Of a stretch of DNA of 64,000 bases, positions 21,316 through 32,800 are shown piece by piece (the first letter of the stretch is position 1; each line of letters opens with the position of its first letter). The position numbers and the translations under genes are program-made. The notes under the pieces are model-generated. The model saw only the letters and a list, made by a program, of their open reading frames with translations. It ran no database searches and was not told the DNA's origin. Source of the DNA: Cryptomeria japonica (taxonomy: Eukaryota > Streptophyta > Pinopsida > Cupressales > Cupressaceae); assembly GCF_030272615.1 (NCBI RefSeq), contig NC_081413.1:337744802-337808801 (forward strand), in the 5' to 3' direction.

Positions 21316-24300
21316 TCATTCACTGTCAGTGGAGTCCTGCTTGGATACTTGTAACCGGTGGGTTACAATCTGAAAGATATCTATCAAAATTAAATTTATA
21401 CCATTACTGAATGTTTTGCTGTCTTTTATTGCCTCTTCTGTTCTTTGCACCGTACTGGTAAGTATGTACATTTTCTCTTCCGGTGTCTTTAGTCCGGGAA
21501 CTATAGCCTCAGATATTTCTTTTCTCAAAGAAATGAGGTATTCTAGTCTTGGACCAAGTCTTCTTTTCAAGTCCTTTTCTTTATCCTTTATTCTCTATTT
21601 GTCATTCTCTAACTTCTTTATTTTCTCTTCTAGCTCTGCAATCTTCTTTTCTATCTCCAAAAATAAATCCGATGATCCTATCAGATTGTCAACAATATTG
21701 TTAATCTTGTCTTGTGCTTTGCTGATTTCCTTGTCAAGGTCTTCTATTAAGACATTTGTCTTACAAGTGTCCCTATACAGTTTCTTGAAGTTAAACATTA
21801 TTTCTCCAAGTTCCGGTAATAGGGTATCCATTTTCTCCTTGTTCTTCACAATTTCCTCAAAGAATTTCTCTTTTTCTTTAATCATTCTTTCTTTAAATGT
21901 ATCCTCATTTATTTGATCAACAATCAATATGTTGTCGGTGATGAACTTAGACAATGTGTCTAGTTTACCTAAAGAATCCTTATTATCAACAATGCACTTT
22001 GGTGCTATCAATTTAAGAATTGGAATTGTATCATCAATAGCCTTATAGGCTTGTGCATTACATTTTGTGATCTTATTTATTGAATCCAACAAGACCTCTA
22101 TTATATTTGTAGGTCTGAATTCTGCCATAGATGTACCAGATGTTTGTCCAATAGTCTTTACAATAGCCATGCTACCGGTTGTTGTAATCACCTTACTTGA
22201 TTCAACCTCTAGTAGGTCAGTCTGTGTTTGCATTTCTACAAACAAAGGTTTATGCTTTTCAGTTTGGGCAGGTGGCACTGTCTGTGTCTGAACCTGTGCT
22301 TCAACCTATACCTATTTTGGTTTCTCTATCTATATCTTAGAGGGTTTCTCTGAGCTTTCAACTATTGGTTTCTCAAATGTAGTCTCATTTTGTACCTCTA
22401 AACTCTCTTTTTCTAGTTCTTTAGATGGTTTTTTAGTTGTTTCTACCGGTTTCTCAGTGGTATCCTCAGCCGGTTGTTCTGCCTGTGTAGGTTTTTCTAT
22501 GCTTATCTTAACCTCTACAGCCGGTGACTCAGTAGTCACATCTTCCTCCTTATCTTTAGTGGTTTATCTGTCAACCACAATATTTACTTCCTGGGTGTCT
22601 ACATTCACAGTATACAAAATTTCAGACTCAGAATTTGTATCCTCTAGTGGAGTCTTCATACTCTCTGTGGCTGGTTGACTGTCAGTAGTATCTACTGGTG
22701 GAGTATCTAAAAGAGGTGGGGGCACATTGTCCACTATTTTAAGGCTTGGAGGTCCACCTACCTTACCTTTCCCCTTATCTCTGTCCTTTTGATATACTTT
22801 AATAGTCTTTCATCTAAGTAATTCTTCCAGTTTTTCTTTTTCAACAAAGAATATATCCCATGCATCTGCTATTTCCTCAGAGACTTCCTTTACTCTACCT
22901 GCCATCAGTGCTACATATCGGTGAGTAGTGGAGAATATTGGCTGGTTTGCTTCACTGATTAGTTTATCTATTTCCTTAGTTGATTTGACTGGATGTACTA
23001 CAAGTAGTTTTTCAATCTTAATTTTCTTGTCCAGCTCAATGATTGCTAGCCTTCTAGCTTCAAGTCTCCTATACAGATCATTTGAAATTTCATCAACAAC
23101 TTCTATCAAAAAATTCTTGTATATATCTAAGTGTAAAATTACACTAATCTCTTTCCTTATCATCAACTGATAGTGTATTGTATATTTTGTTGATGTTCTT
23201 CAGCTTACCATCCTTTGTAATTTCACTAAGAAGTTTGTCTATTGGAGCAATATCTTGTTTTAACTTCTTTTTCTTAGGAGTCATTTTCTTTGTTGCGGGC
23301 CTTATTGCCTGTTGTTTTTGTTTGGTTCTTTTTGGTGTAGGAGAGGGTACCGGTGTGGGTTTTCGTTTCCTTTCTACCCTTTTAAATACTGTCAGTATAT
23401 CACTCTCAGAAGAAGTTCCAACCGGTGAAAGATGAGTTTCTGATTGAGGTGCTTCCAACTCACTTTCACTTATACCAGTTTGTCTCAAAACATCTTCCTT
23501 GATTGCTTTAGCCTATCGAGTTCCTTTCCTTATGGTTTCTTCAACTTTCTTAACCCTTTTCCTTGATTGAACTCCACTTTCTATTGTTTCAACATTTCCA
23601 AAAACTTTCTCAGTAGGTTCCTTGGGTGCTTCAAGGAGGGCTTTTGCATAAGTTTCAATGATATTGTCATTTGTTTCATAGCCCATTTCAGTTACCCAGA
23701 TAGTTCTAGGGACAACTGCCTCCATCCATATTTCATCTTTTTTAATCACAAAACAAATTTCCTTCTGATATTTATCCACAATATCTTGTGATAGTCTTCC
23801 TCTAGTTTTCATTTGAGTCTTCAATGCTTGAAAATGTTCATTTAGGTTTTTCTCTCAGTTTTCTCCCATATTGGTCAATAGATCCAACAGTTGTTTTCCT
23901 ACCAAAATATCAAAACCAAAATCTCTTGCACCAATACCGAGTACTTGTTTTGTTATGTACAACATCAGACAAACAAGTAAATTTCCAAATCTAAATGTTC
24001 CTTTCTTATCTCTTTTAATCTTTCCTATATTGTCTATCAACTCATCTTTGAGCCATTCACATACATCTATCCTTGCATTATCATTAACCATATCATAGGT
24101 ACTTTTGATACATAGGCTAAAAATTGAGTTCAACCTATTTGCATGTGTAGCCTTATAACCTAAGATCAGACTGATAAATTTGACATTTATGTCTTTTACA
24201 TTGTTTACCCTTAAAAACCTTTTATCAAATGTTGCACCGGTTAGGTTTATACTATGTCATTTGAGACCTTCTTTGTTTTGTCAGGTCTGTTACTGGTGGA

Positions 24301-24732
24301 AGGTAACTCTATTACAACTTTTACCACTTCTTTTATGATTTTATGAATTGAATCTAACCATAAAAATTCACCATGTACTCTACTTAACATAATCCTTATG
24401 ATATCCTTGGGAAAATCTGGGATACTAAGGATTTCAGTAAAACCCAGGGTTTCCACCATTTTATGTTCTGGCTTGACATTTCCAGACTCATCACAAATCA
24501 CAGTCTTATACATATTCTTGATCTCATCATCACCTAATTCCTCAATATGACAATGTATATACATCCTAGGGTCTTCAGCATATACTACTCCCTTAGGAAT
24601 TTGAGAAAATGCACCTATGCTATCATCTTTCTTTGCAATTTGGGGAACCAGTTGGAATATGGGTCTAGGGCGCTTAACAACTTCAACAACAGTAGGGTTT
24701 GCAATAAATTCAGGAGTGGATGAAGATGTCAT
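21316..24732 (-). pseudogene. Element B ORF2: large protein of unknown function (about 1,140 codons, lightly frameshifted)
   Basis: The start at 24732 reads MTSSSTPEFIANPTVVEVV. Regions in order: a conserved N-terminal domain (24732 to about 23500) with IHCHIEELG, GFTEIL, RVHGEFLWLDSIHK and RFGNLLVCLML; a basic, proline-rich linker (KRKPTPVPSPTPKRTK, near 23390); a helical block (23166-22810); an acidic Thr/Pro/Lys-rich stretch (22539-22330); and a coiled-coil C-terminus (22278-21316). Frames change near 24240 and 23150, and a few nonsense codons occur. Homologous segments exist in A and C, so this was a real gene. No polymerase, protease or integrase motif is visible. The WLDSIHK...LPS segment is vaguely like plant mobile-domain proteins, which is a guess. 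Confidence 0.75.
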
Positions 24733-25076
24733 AGCTATAAATACCTCAATCTACCTTAAGGATGAATGCTTTGATGGATTGCTTCACTTCTTCTCTTAGA
24801 ATGCCTTTGCTTGGGAATTTTCACACTCTTGAAGATTTGAATGCTCGATGAATTAAAAAGGAGCCAAAACATTTTCTTTATAATGTTATTTTCTCCAACT
24901 ACCACATTTAATGCTCATTGGTTAAGTCACAACTTAACTCATCTTCTGGTATAGAAGTAATTTCAACTTCTCACCATCAACCGAGGGAATAATAGCATGT
25001 TTTTCATTTTGTTGCTAAACCCCCAAAAGATTTTCCTTTAGTTAGATGAAGAGTCTCCCGTCGGTGGAGTGATACT

Positions 25077-26150
25077 CTATTCTACTGGTGGAGGAGTATT
25101 CCCATCAATATTCTGATCTAACTTTCTAATCCATTGTTTTGAGAATTCTTGCTTTACCTCTTCAACCTTTTCTTTACCTTTCAAACTAGGACCTTTGGTA
25201 TTTTCTGGTGATGCCTTACTTCTACAAAATTTTGCAATATGTCCAATTTTGTTACAGGCATAACAAGTGACATTGTTCTTCTGAATAGCTTTCCCATATC
25301 CTATGCCGGTATGTGTTTTGCATTGATTAGATAAGTGTCCAAATCTTCCACAAACATAACATCTTACATTTATTCTACAATTTTCTGAATTATGACCAAC
25401 TTTGTTGCATTTAGAACATTGACCGGTGGGTGTATTAGTATTCTGATGATTTCTAGATCTACACTAATTTTCTCTATGACCATACTTGTTTTAGTTAAAG
25501 CATTTTCCATTAAATTTGTAAGTATTAGGTTGTCTTACCGGTTTGCTATGATCATGATTATTTACAGTACCAGAGCTTTCACCAACTTCAAAGCCAAGGC
25601 CATTTGTATCACCATTAAGTTTCTGATTCTTCAGCATGTCACCAAGTTCTTCTGAACTTTTCTTGAATTTCTCCTTGTGTTGATTTGTAGCAGTTAGTTC
25701 ATTCTCTAAGATTCCTTTCTGTCTCATGAGTTCAGTTCTGTCATTTTGTGTATGCATCAGATCTGTCTTCAACATATCATTTTCATGACTGAGTCTTGTG
25801 TTTTCATTTTCGGCATCATTTAGTCTTCTAACCAAGTCTTCTTCATTCTTCTTTCTATCTTCATTTTCTTTACAGAATCTCCTAGTCATATCCTGCATCT
25901 CATTCTTCATTGTACTGATTTCTTGTCTTAGCTTGTTTACCAAATCATTAAGAGTTTCCTTTTCATTTTCCTCATTCTACATCTTTTCACAAAGTTATCT
26001 CCTCCTATTCCTTGCAATAGTAAAATTCTCTTGAAGTACTTGAATAATATCCCGAGCAGCCTTCAGATCATCTGCAAGTTTGATATTCTTCACTTTTTCT
26101 GCATCATAGTCTGTAAGAGTTGTTTCCAATTGCTTTCTTAAGTTTTCCAT
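25077..26150 (-). pseudogene. Element B ORF1: coiled-coil protein with four CCHC zinc knuckles
   Basis: The start MENLRKQLETTL at 26150 is chosen because the A and C homologues begin with a similar short leader before the coiled coil. An upstream in-frame ATG at 26207 is possible. Residues 1-220 or so are helical and rich in Glu, Lys and Asn. Knuckles lie at 25215-25500. The first is damaged (CFN, stop, NKYGHREN). The others, CSKCNKVGHNSENC, CYVCGRFGHLSNQC and CYACNKIGHIAKFC, are intact CX2CX4HX4C. All segments share one frame over 358 codons with a few stops. It is gag-like and probably packages RNA, by inference. Four knuckles are unusual, as Copia gag normally has one. Confidence 0.8.
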
Positions 26151-26208
26151 CTCTACTGGTGACAAGATCTTCCTCAAGTTATTAGGCTTTTGAAAATAGA
26201 GGACCAAG

Positions 26209-26221
26209 CTCTAATACCAAT
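26209..26221 (-). promoter_or_regulatory. Element B primer-binding site
   Basis: The minus strand reads ATTGGTATTAGAGC after the 5' LTR. This differs by one base (C to T) from the ATTGGTATCAGAGC of element H. Confidence 0.85.
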
Positions 26222-27009
26222 TGTTAGGATTCCCAAAGATACTAAGAGGGGGGGGGGGGGGGTGAATCAGTATCTAACTGGTATATCAAATTACTTGATT
26301 TAAAACATGAAATGCATATTAAAACTGAGTATCACTAAACTAGAAATAATGCAGTAAATAAGAATAAGAACAAGAACAACAACATGAGAAGCACACCATA
26401 ACACATTATTTTAATGAGGAAACCCGGTGTGAAAAAAACCTTGGTGGGATTTGTGACCCACAATATTTTCTTACTGGCCAATAAAGGAATATTACTCTTA
26501 CAATAGGGGCCTGCACATGTAGGAAGGCCAAGTGCCTAGAGCTCACTGCTCAATTACAAAAGAAGTCTCACTGACTTACAAAAATGGATTATACTAATCC
26601 AATGTCTTGTACTGCTTCAGATTAGCATCTTCTATGCCAGATTCAGTACCAATTTAAGCTCTGCTACAACATAAACCCTTAACCAACAATTTGCATATTA
26701 GGTCTGCTATTACTTTTCCATACTTTGCATCCTATCTCTTGTCTTCAAAATGATCTACAATGATCTCATACATATATGAGTCATATTACAATTTGCCATG
26801 TTGGCTTACAAAAGATTTTATAATTAATTACAAAATATATTAATACAAAATTGTTGTCGGCCAGGATGTTGGTATTCTTCCTTTTCACTATCGGTGTACT
26901 ATGTTGGTGCCTATGTCTACCTGCCAGTCTCACATGATTGCAAGGTTGCCATCAATGAAAATACCTTTAATCACCTACAATTTCTCATTGGAGTGTGCAT
27001 TTGCCAATA
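26222..27009 (-). repeat. Element B 5' LTR
   Basis: This is the partner of 20324-21119. It has a 15-base G run at 26248-26262 where the left copy has about seven. The outer end reads CCAATA instead of CCAACA, so the terminal CA is now TA. Confidence 0.92.
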
Positions 27010-27014
27010 AAATA
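27010..27014. repeat. Target site duplication of element B, right copy (AAATA)
   Basis: It matches 20319-20323. Confidence 0.9.
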
Positions 27015-27454
27015 TTTTAGCTTTTGTCCAGGCTTAGTCTCAACCATAGCCTTGAAAATCCTAAACTTCTCCAATGCTTCAAAATTATCCCTTAAGAAAC
27101 TAACCGACATCATCCCTAAATAGTCATCAATCAACAACATGAAATACCTATCACCCTGCAAGCTTCTCACTCTAGAGGGACCACATAAATTAGTATGCAC
27201 AAGATCCAATATCCCATTAGAAGTATACTATTTACTTTTAAAAGAAACTCTTGTCTACTTCCCTAACTGACATTCCCTACATACCGAATTAGAAGGCTTT
27301 ACAATCTTAGGTAGATCTCTTCAATTTTGAGTGGAACTTATCTTAACCATGTAGTCAAAATTTACAGGACACATCCTTCTATGCCATAACTAACTTTCAT
27401 CAATGTGAGCAATTAAACAACTTTTACCACCAACATTCAAGTGAAAGATATTAC
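27010..27454 (-). pseudogene. Element F: Copia integrase zinc-binding and catalytic N-terminal fragment (right piece)
   Basis: The minus strand encodes ESWLWHRRMCPVNFDY (near 27400), PSNSVCRECQLGK, LVHTNLCGPSRVRSLQGDRY and KFRIFKAMVETKPGQ. This is the same order as in element H (ESWLRHKRLF, PVCKECQMGK, LIHTDLCGPARV). The catalytic Asp of HTDL is Asn here. The piece is bounded by element B on the left and by the insertion point of Gypsy element G on the right. The 5' part of F lies outside the window. Confidence 0.85.
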
Positions 27455-28001
27455 TGTTATCTAAAATTTGATAGGCCTATGATCGGCCCTACACATGAAA
27501 TGAAATAAAGGTACACAATTCTTTTTCTTTATACTTCATCATTTATCAAACTTGAATATACAAATGAAGAATTATTTTCAAATGCAATGTATTTGAATAA
27601 TGTACATCATAAAAATGCATATGAAAGGAGCTTTTTCATTTACATAAATGTGTAAGGACCCACACAAGCCATGGGTATGACTGAAAAGGTGCAACAAATA
27701 AAATGATATGCAAATATATAAATATAAAAAAGAGAGAGAAAGATCCATCATTGCCTTTCAATGACGAACCGCTGGTTTGTTGAAGTTGCATCATTTTGTC
27801 TTCATTCTCCTAGTACTCCTAGAGTGCCCGCAAGGGGTAAAGAATAGGTGTGTTAGATCTTGAGATCTTTGTTCTTCTATTAATCTACTTATACACATAC
27901 ACATATAACTATAAATGGAGAAAAATCAAATCAGATCAAGCAAGATAATCAGAGAGATCAAATTAACAAATCATCAGAAGCTTCATCAACTTCTAATTTT
28001 T
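27455..28001 (+). repeat. Element G 5' LTR, first part (before the LINE)
   Basis: It starts TGTTATCTAAAATTTGATAGG, matching TGTTATCTAAATTTTG at 53779 apart from a 16-base deletion. The match then continues through GTAAGGACCCACACAAGCC and GAAAAGGTGCAACAAATA. No gene is present. The last bases (27988-28001) are the left LINE target duplication. Confidence 0.85.
27988..28001. repeat. Target site duplication of the LINE, left copy (14 bp)
   Basis: AACTTCTAATTTTT occurs here and at 34945-34958, bracketing the LINE exactly. Confidence 0.88.
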
Positions 28002-28041
28002 GTGTAACAAGATTCGACATATTAGAGTCGCTAAAGGTAGG

Positions 28042-29808
28042 ATGGAGCTGGGAGGAACAGTAAGCGGCAATGGGAGAACTCAAAATTCAAATTCTCTAAA
28101 AGGCGAGAACTCTGGTTCCAATGGTGGGAGCGGCCAGAATGAAGTTGTTGGTCCTATGGGAGAGAAAGACAAGCCTCCGGATATTCCAAAGGCTGTTGAC
28201 ATTTCATAGTCTGATGGTACTCTGCCAGAGAAGAAAGTTGGTTCAGGGTTTTCGGGGGAGGGGTCCAGTGGGGGTTCCAGCCCATGTGAAGTTCCCTTGG
28301 AGAACGGAAAAGAATCTTGAAAATGGTCATCCCTTTTTGGAACAAAACCATCTGGTAAATCCTCTTTACCTCCTATCAAGAATATTTTTGATCCAACTGG
28401 TGGAAAGTTCGCTATCTCTATCCCTGATCTGGTTCTGGATCATAATATAAATAGCATGTTGAACTCTCTGGTAGGCAAATCTATGGGTTCCCGCCCAAAC
28501 ATCAAAGTTGTTAGGGTTTACGTCAAACGGAAATGGGCTCTGAAGGTTAACGTTGAAATCTTGGCATTGCCTAAAGGCCTCCTTTCTTTTACTTTCTCGT
28601 GTGAAGAAGATAAATTAAGGATACTTTGTGGAAGTCCCTGGATGGTAGGAAGGACAGCCTTGGTCCTTCGAAAATGGCATCTGAATCTGAATATGAATGA
28701 CTCTCTTTTGGCACAAGTTCCAGTTTGGGTAAAGTTACCAGGCCTACCTCTTGAATATTGGGCAGAAAGTATCTTCTCAGGAATAGCAAGTTCCTTTGGT
28801 GAACTCCTCTCGATAGACCCAGTCACAACATCTAAAAGGAGACTCACTCATGCTAGGTTTTGTGTAGGGATAGCTCATGATGCAGATATGCCAGAATAGA
28901 TATATATAGTTTCAAAGTTGGGGACATGGAAACAACAAATAGAATATGAATCTATCCCCTTTGCCTGCTTTCATTGCAAGAAAGTAGGCCATTGGGCAAA
29001 ATCTTGTCCTATCAAGCCTAAAGGAGAGCTCAAGCAGACTAAACCCCTGGGTGAAAGTAAAAAGGTTCCAGAAAAAAAGGTTTGACAAGTTAAAAACTCA
29101 GAAAATAAGGAAGCTGACATTGTTGACAACAACTATTTTGAACCCTTGGGGGAAAATAAGGAAGTGGTCTCCTCAACGTCTGTTCCAATAGAGGAAGTAT
29201 TGAGGAAAGATTCAGCAAAAGTCAACAACCCCATGACAGAGCAGATCTGAATAAAGGAATTGAAAGAACAGACTATATCCTCAAAAGATATAGTCAAAGT
29301 GGTAATTGCTGACACTTTTGCTGGTAAAGAAATGCAAAATAAAGAGGAACAACCTGAGGAAGGGGAGATCACTGGCTCCCAAGAAGAGAAGACTAACTCA
29401 TCCCCATTTATGAATAATACCAAAATGCAAGAAGCTCAAAAATGCACTATAATGGGTATGAACCTTTCAGATTCAGATCAAAATTTAAAAATAGTGAATA
29501 GTGCATCACATGATTCCATAACCCCTAAATGGGGCAATGAAGATGAAATATCAAGACTCCTCAAAAATTCTGAAGTGGTTCTTGAGAAAGAAGCTGACTG
29601 GAAAATTCCAAAATACAGGAACAAGAAAGGTTCCACTCCCTCGGCTTCACAACTTAGGAAATCCAACAAAATTTCTCAAGTTGATGTTGGGTACATTTCC
29701 TCTTCCCCAGGGCGACCTTCTAACCACAAAGTTAGAGACAAGGAGGCCAGTAAGAACATTGTAGATGGGACTCAGAAAACTCTTAAGGAGTTAGGAATCG
29801 GTAAGTAA
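28042..29808 (+). pseudogene. LINE ORF1: DUF4283-like protein with CCHC knuckle, five nonsense codons
   Basis: ATG 28042 reads MELGGTVSGNGRTQ. The DUF4283-type domain (about 28456-28899) has RVYVKRKWALKVNVE, FTFSCEEDKLRILCGSPW and VWVKLPGLPLEYW. A CCHC knuckle, CFHCKKVGHWAKSC, lies at about 28970-29011. An acidic tail follows. Frame 1 is kept throughout. Stops fall near 28207, 28318, 28897, 29083 and 29248, all explicable as C-to-T or G-to-A changes. The normal role would be binding LINE RNA in an RNP. Confidence 0.85.
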
Positions 29809-29810
29809 CT

Positions 29811-32800
29811 ATGAAGATTATCTCTTGGAATATTAGGGGACTTAATAATCCTCATAAACATGATATTATTAGGAATATGATAAGGGACAGTAAACCTGGT
29901 GTTTTTCTAATTCAAGAGACCAAAATGAGCAGAGAAAAAGTTGAAACTCTAAAGTTTTTTTAAAATGGGAGTATCAGTGGTGGAAGCTCGGAAGGTGCTT
30001 CAAGAGGTATAGCTACTATGTGGAATCTCAATAGTGTTAAAGGACATGTTCTTATTCAAGAAAAAAATTTCTCTTGCATTAGATTTGATCATTTAAAAGA
30101 TGGAACATCATGGGTCCTCACCAACATATATGCACCCAACACCTTGAAAGCTAGAAACTCCTTCTGGAAAAAACTTATAGAAACTAGGGACAGTTTCAAG
30201 AATTTCAGTTGGCTAGTCATGGGAGACTTTAATACTCCTTTGAGAGAGGAGGAAAAGTTTGGTGGAAGCCCCTCTTAGTTTTAAAGTAGGTTGGCCCTCA
30301 TGGATTTCATAAATACTCAAGCTCTCAATGATGTGGAGATACATGGATGCAATTACACATGGACTAATAGGAGAACTGGCAATGATCTTATCCAAGTTCA
30401 CCTTGACAGGGCTCTTATTTCTGATGACTGGTTTAAGCATTATTTCTGCTCCCTGTCTGCTCACATCTGGGTTGGGTCTGATCATTTTCCCATCACTCTC
30501 TTTGCTGATCCTATTAACAGAAGAAGACATTTTCCTTTTAGATTTGAAAAAATGTGGCTTCATCACCTTGATATCACTAGTAATATTCAGAATTGGTGGA
30601 ATATCCAAGTTGAGGGCACTGCTATGTATAGAGTTGTGAAGAAACTCAAACTTGTTAAGGACAATATAAGAATCTGGAATAAATCCACTTTTGAGAACAT
30701 ATTTGAGGCCAAAGGTAAAGTCCAGGATGACCTCAAGAAAATACAAGTCCAAATTCAGAAGGATGGTTTCTCTACTGTGTCTATTGCTGAAGAAAATGAA
30801 ACCCTTATAAAAATACAATGAAATCATTGCTAAAGAGGAAAATTTTTGGAAACAGAGATCAAGATGCACTTGGCTAAAGGAAGGAGATAGGAATACAAGA
30901 TTCTTTCATATGTTGACTATCAAACATAAAGCAACAAACAAGATCACTAAACTAGCAGTGGACAGTGGGGAGTTGGTTAAGGAGGAAGAGATAAGGAATG
31001 AGGCCAAAAGGTACTTCTTGGATCTTCTAAGGAGGGATCATAGGTTGGATGTTGATGCTCAATCTTCCTTTCTTCAAAATATTCCTAGCCTCATTAATGA
31101 GCAGATGAATGCCTCCCTTTCTTCCATACCTTCGATCATGGAAATAAAAAATGTTGTTTTTTCCTTTGATGGTAATAAAGCTCCCGGTCTAGATGGCTTC
31201 CCCATGTTCTTCTTCCAAGATTTCTGGGACATTGTAGGGAAAGATGTTTCCAATGGGGTTAAGGAATTTTGGGGGGCTAGAAGACTTTTGAAAGAAATTA
31301 ATGGCACTTTCATTGCACTTATTCCCAAAATTCAAGGTGCTGACTCCATGGACAAATTCAAACCAATCAGCTTATGTAACTCATTTTATAAGATTATCTC
31401 CAAGGTTCTTACCACTAGAATCCTGACTGTCCTTCCCTCTTTGATTAATCATCAGCAAAATGGTTTTGTCCTAGGAAGACAAATTCTTGACTCCATTATT
31501 ACTGTCCATGAGAATATTCATTCTCTTGTAACGGGCAAGAAACAGGGCTCATCCTCAAGCTTGATCTCTCTAAGGCCTATGACTAGGTTGATTGGTCTTT
31601 TCTTGTCAAGGTTCTTGTGGCTTATGGCTTTTCCTCCAAATGTGTTGACCTCTTCAGTCAACTTATTACCTCAGCCTCTTTTTCTGTTCTTGTCAATGGA
31701 TCACCATCCCCCTTCTTCCAAGCGTCTAGAGGATTGAGGCAAGGGGATCCCATTTCCCCTATCCTCTTCATTATTATGGCTGAATGTTTTGGTAGGTATA
31801 TGGAAAGCATGGTGATGTGAGGATATTTTAAGGGACTTCAACCTTCTTCAGCTAATCATACCTATTCTCACCAACAGTTTGTGGATGATACCATTGTCAT
31901 GGGGGAATCAAGTATCTCAGAAGCTAGAACCTTGAAGGTCACTCTTTGTAAGTTTGCCTCTGCATCTGGTCAGCTCATTAATTGGGTCAAAAGTGAAGTT
32001 TTTTTTATCAATACTCCAGAGAGAAGACAACATAGAATCAGTAGAATTCTGGAATGTCAGATTGCTGATCTTCCTGCCACTTATCTTGGCCTCCCATTGG
32101 GCATTGCTCCTCCTAATTCTTTTTGGAGCTCCCTAGTGGATAAATTTCATAAAAAGCTAGCTGGTTGGAAAGGAGCCCTTTTAAGCCAGGCTGGAAAGCT
32201 TCAACTTCTAAAGGCTTCCCTTCAAAGCATACCTATCTATGCCCTCAGCCTTTTCAGAATTCCAGTAAAGTATGTTGATGCTATTGAAAAAATTCAAAGA
32301 AATTTTCTCTGGTTAGGGGTTGAGGAAAAGAAAAGAATGTCTCTCGTGGCTTGGGATCAAGTATGTAGACCGAAAAGTAAAGGTGGTCTGGGACTGAGAA
32401 GAATCCGGACCCTAAATGAAGCTCTCTTGTCTAAACAGGTTTGGAGAATGTTCCACTCAGATAGTGAATGGTGTAAAATCTGGAGAAGTAAGTATTCTCT
32501 TCTATCCTCTTCTCTTTCCTCTTTTATCAATTCTGATATTAGTATGAATGGATCCCATATCTGGAATCATGCCTCTAAGTGTAGAGACAACATTGCTAAA
32601 GGGGTTATATGGAAAGTAGGCAATGGCAGAAAAATTAAATTCTGGGATGATCCCTGGCTTTTTGATAAATCTTTGATTGACATCCCAGAATGGGCCCCTT
32701 ATGCCTCCTCCTGTATTAGAACTTTTGGTCCTTTAGTTGAAGGGTATTGGATAGGAAATAAATGGTAGAATATTGAAAGTATCCACCCAAATCTTATTAA

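Larger units (their letters stand above)
20324..27009 (-). mobile_element. Element B: complete pol-less Copia-type LTR element (6.7 kb, minus strand)
   Basis: LTRs of about 796 and 788 bp and a 5-bp duplication AAATA define the ends. The PBS (26209-26221), two polypurine tracts (21120-21137 and 21286-21306), ORF1 (26150-25077) and ORF2 (24732-21316) fill the interior. There is no room, and no motif, for protease, integrase, RT or RNase H. The two LTRs differ mainly by scattered substitutions and by a G-run length change. It inserted in the integrase of element F. It is the best-preserved member of the A/B/C/D family. Confidence 0.92.

Noticed and set aside
22330-22539. Thr/Glu/Pro/Lys-rich segment as a secreted mucin-like host protein
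   Set aside because: It lies in frame within ORF2 of element B between conserved segments, with no signal peptide.
23178-23435. Hydrophobic plus-strand frames opposite ORF2 of B and C (also 21416-21916 and 44362-44850)
   Set aside because: They are antisense shadows of Lys/Glu-rich coding sequence, which reads as Leu/Phe/Ser-rich on the other strand. The homology between elements lies in the minus-strand frames.
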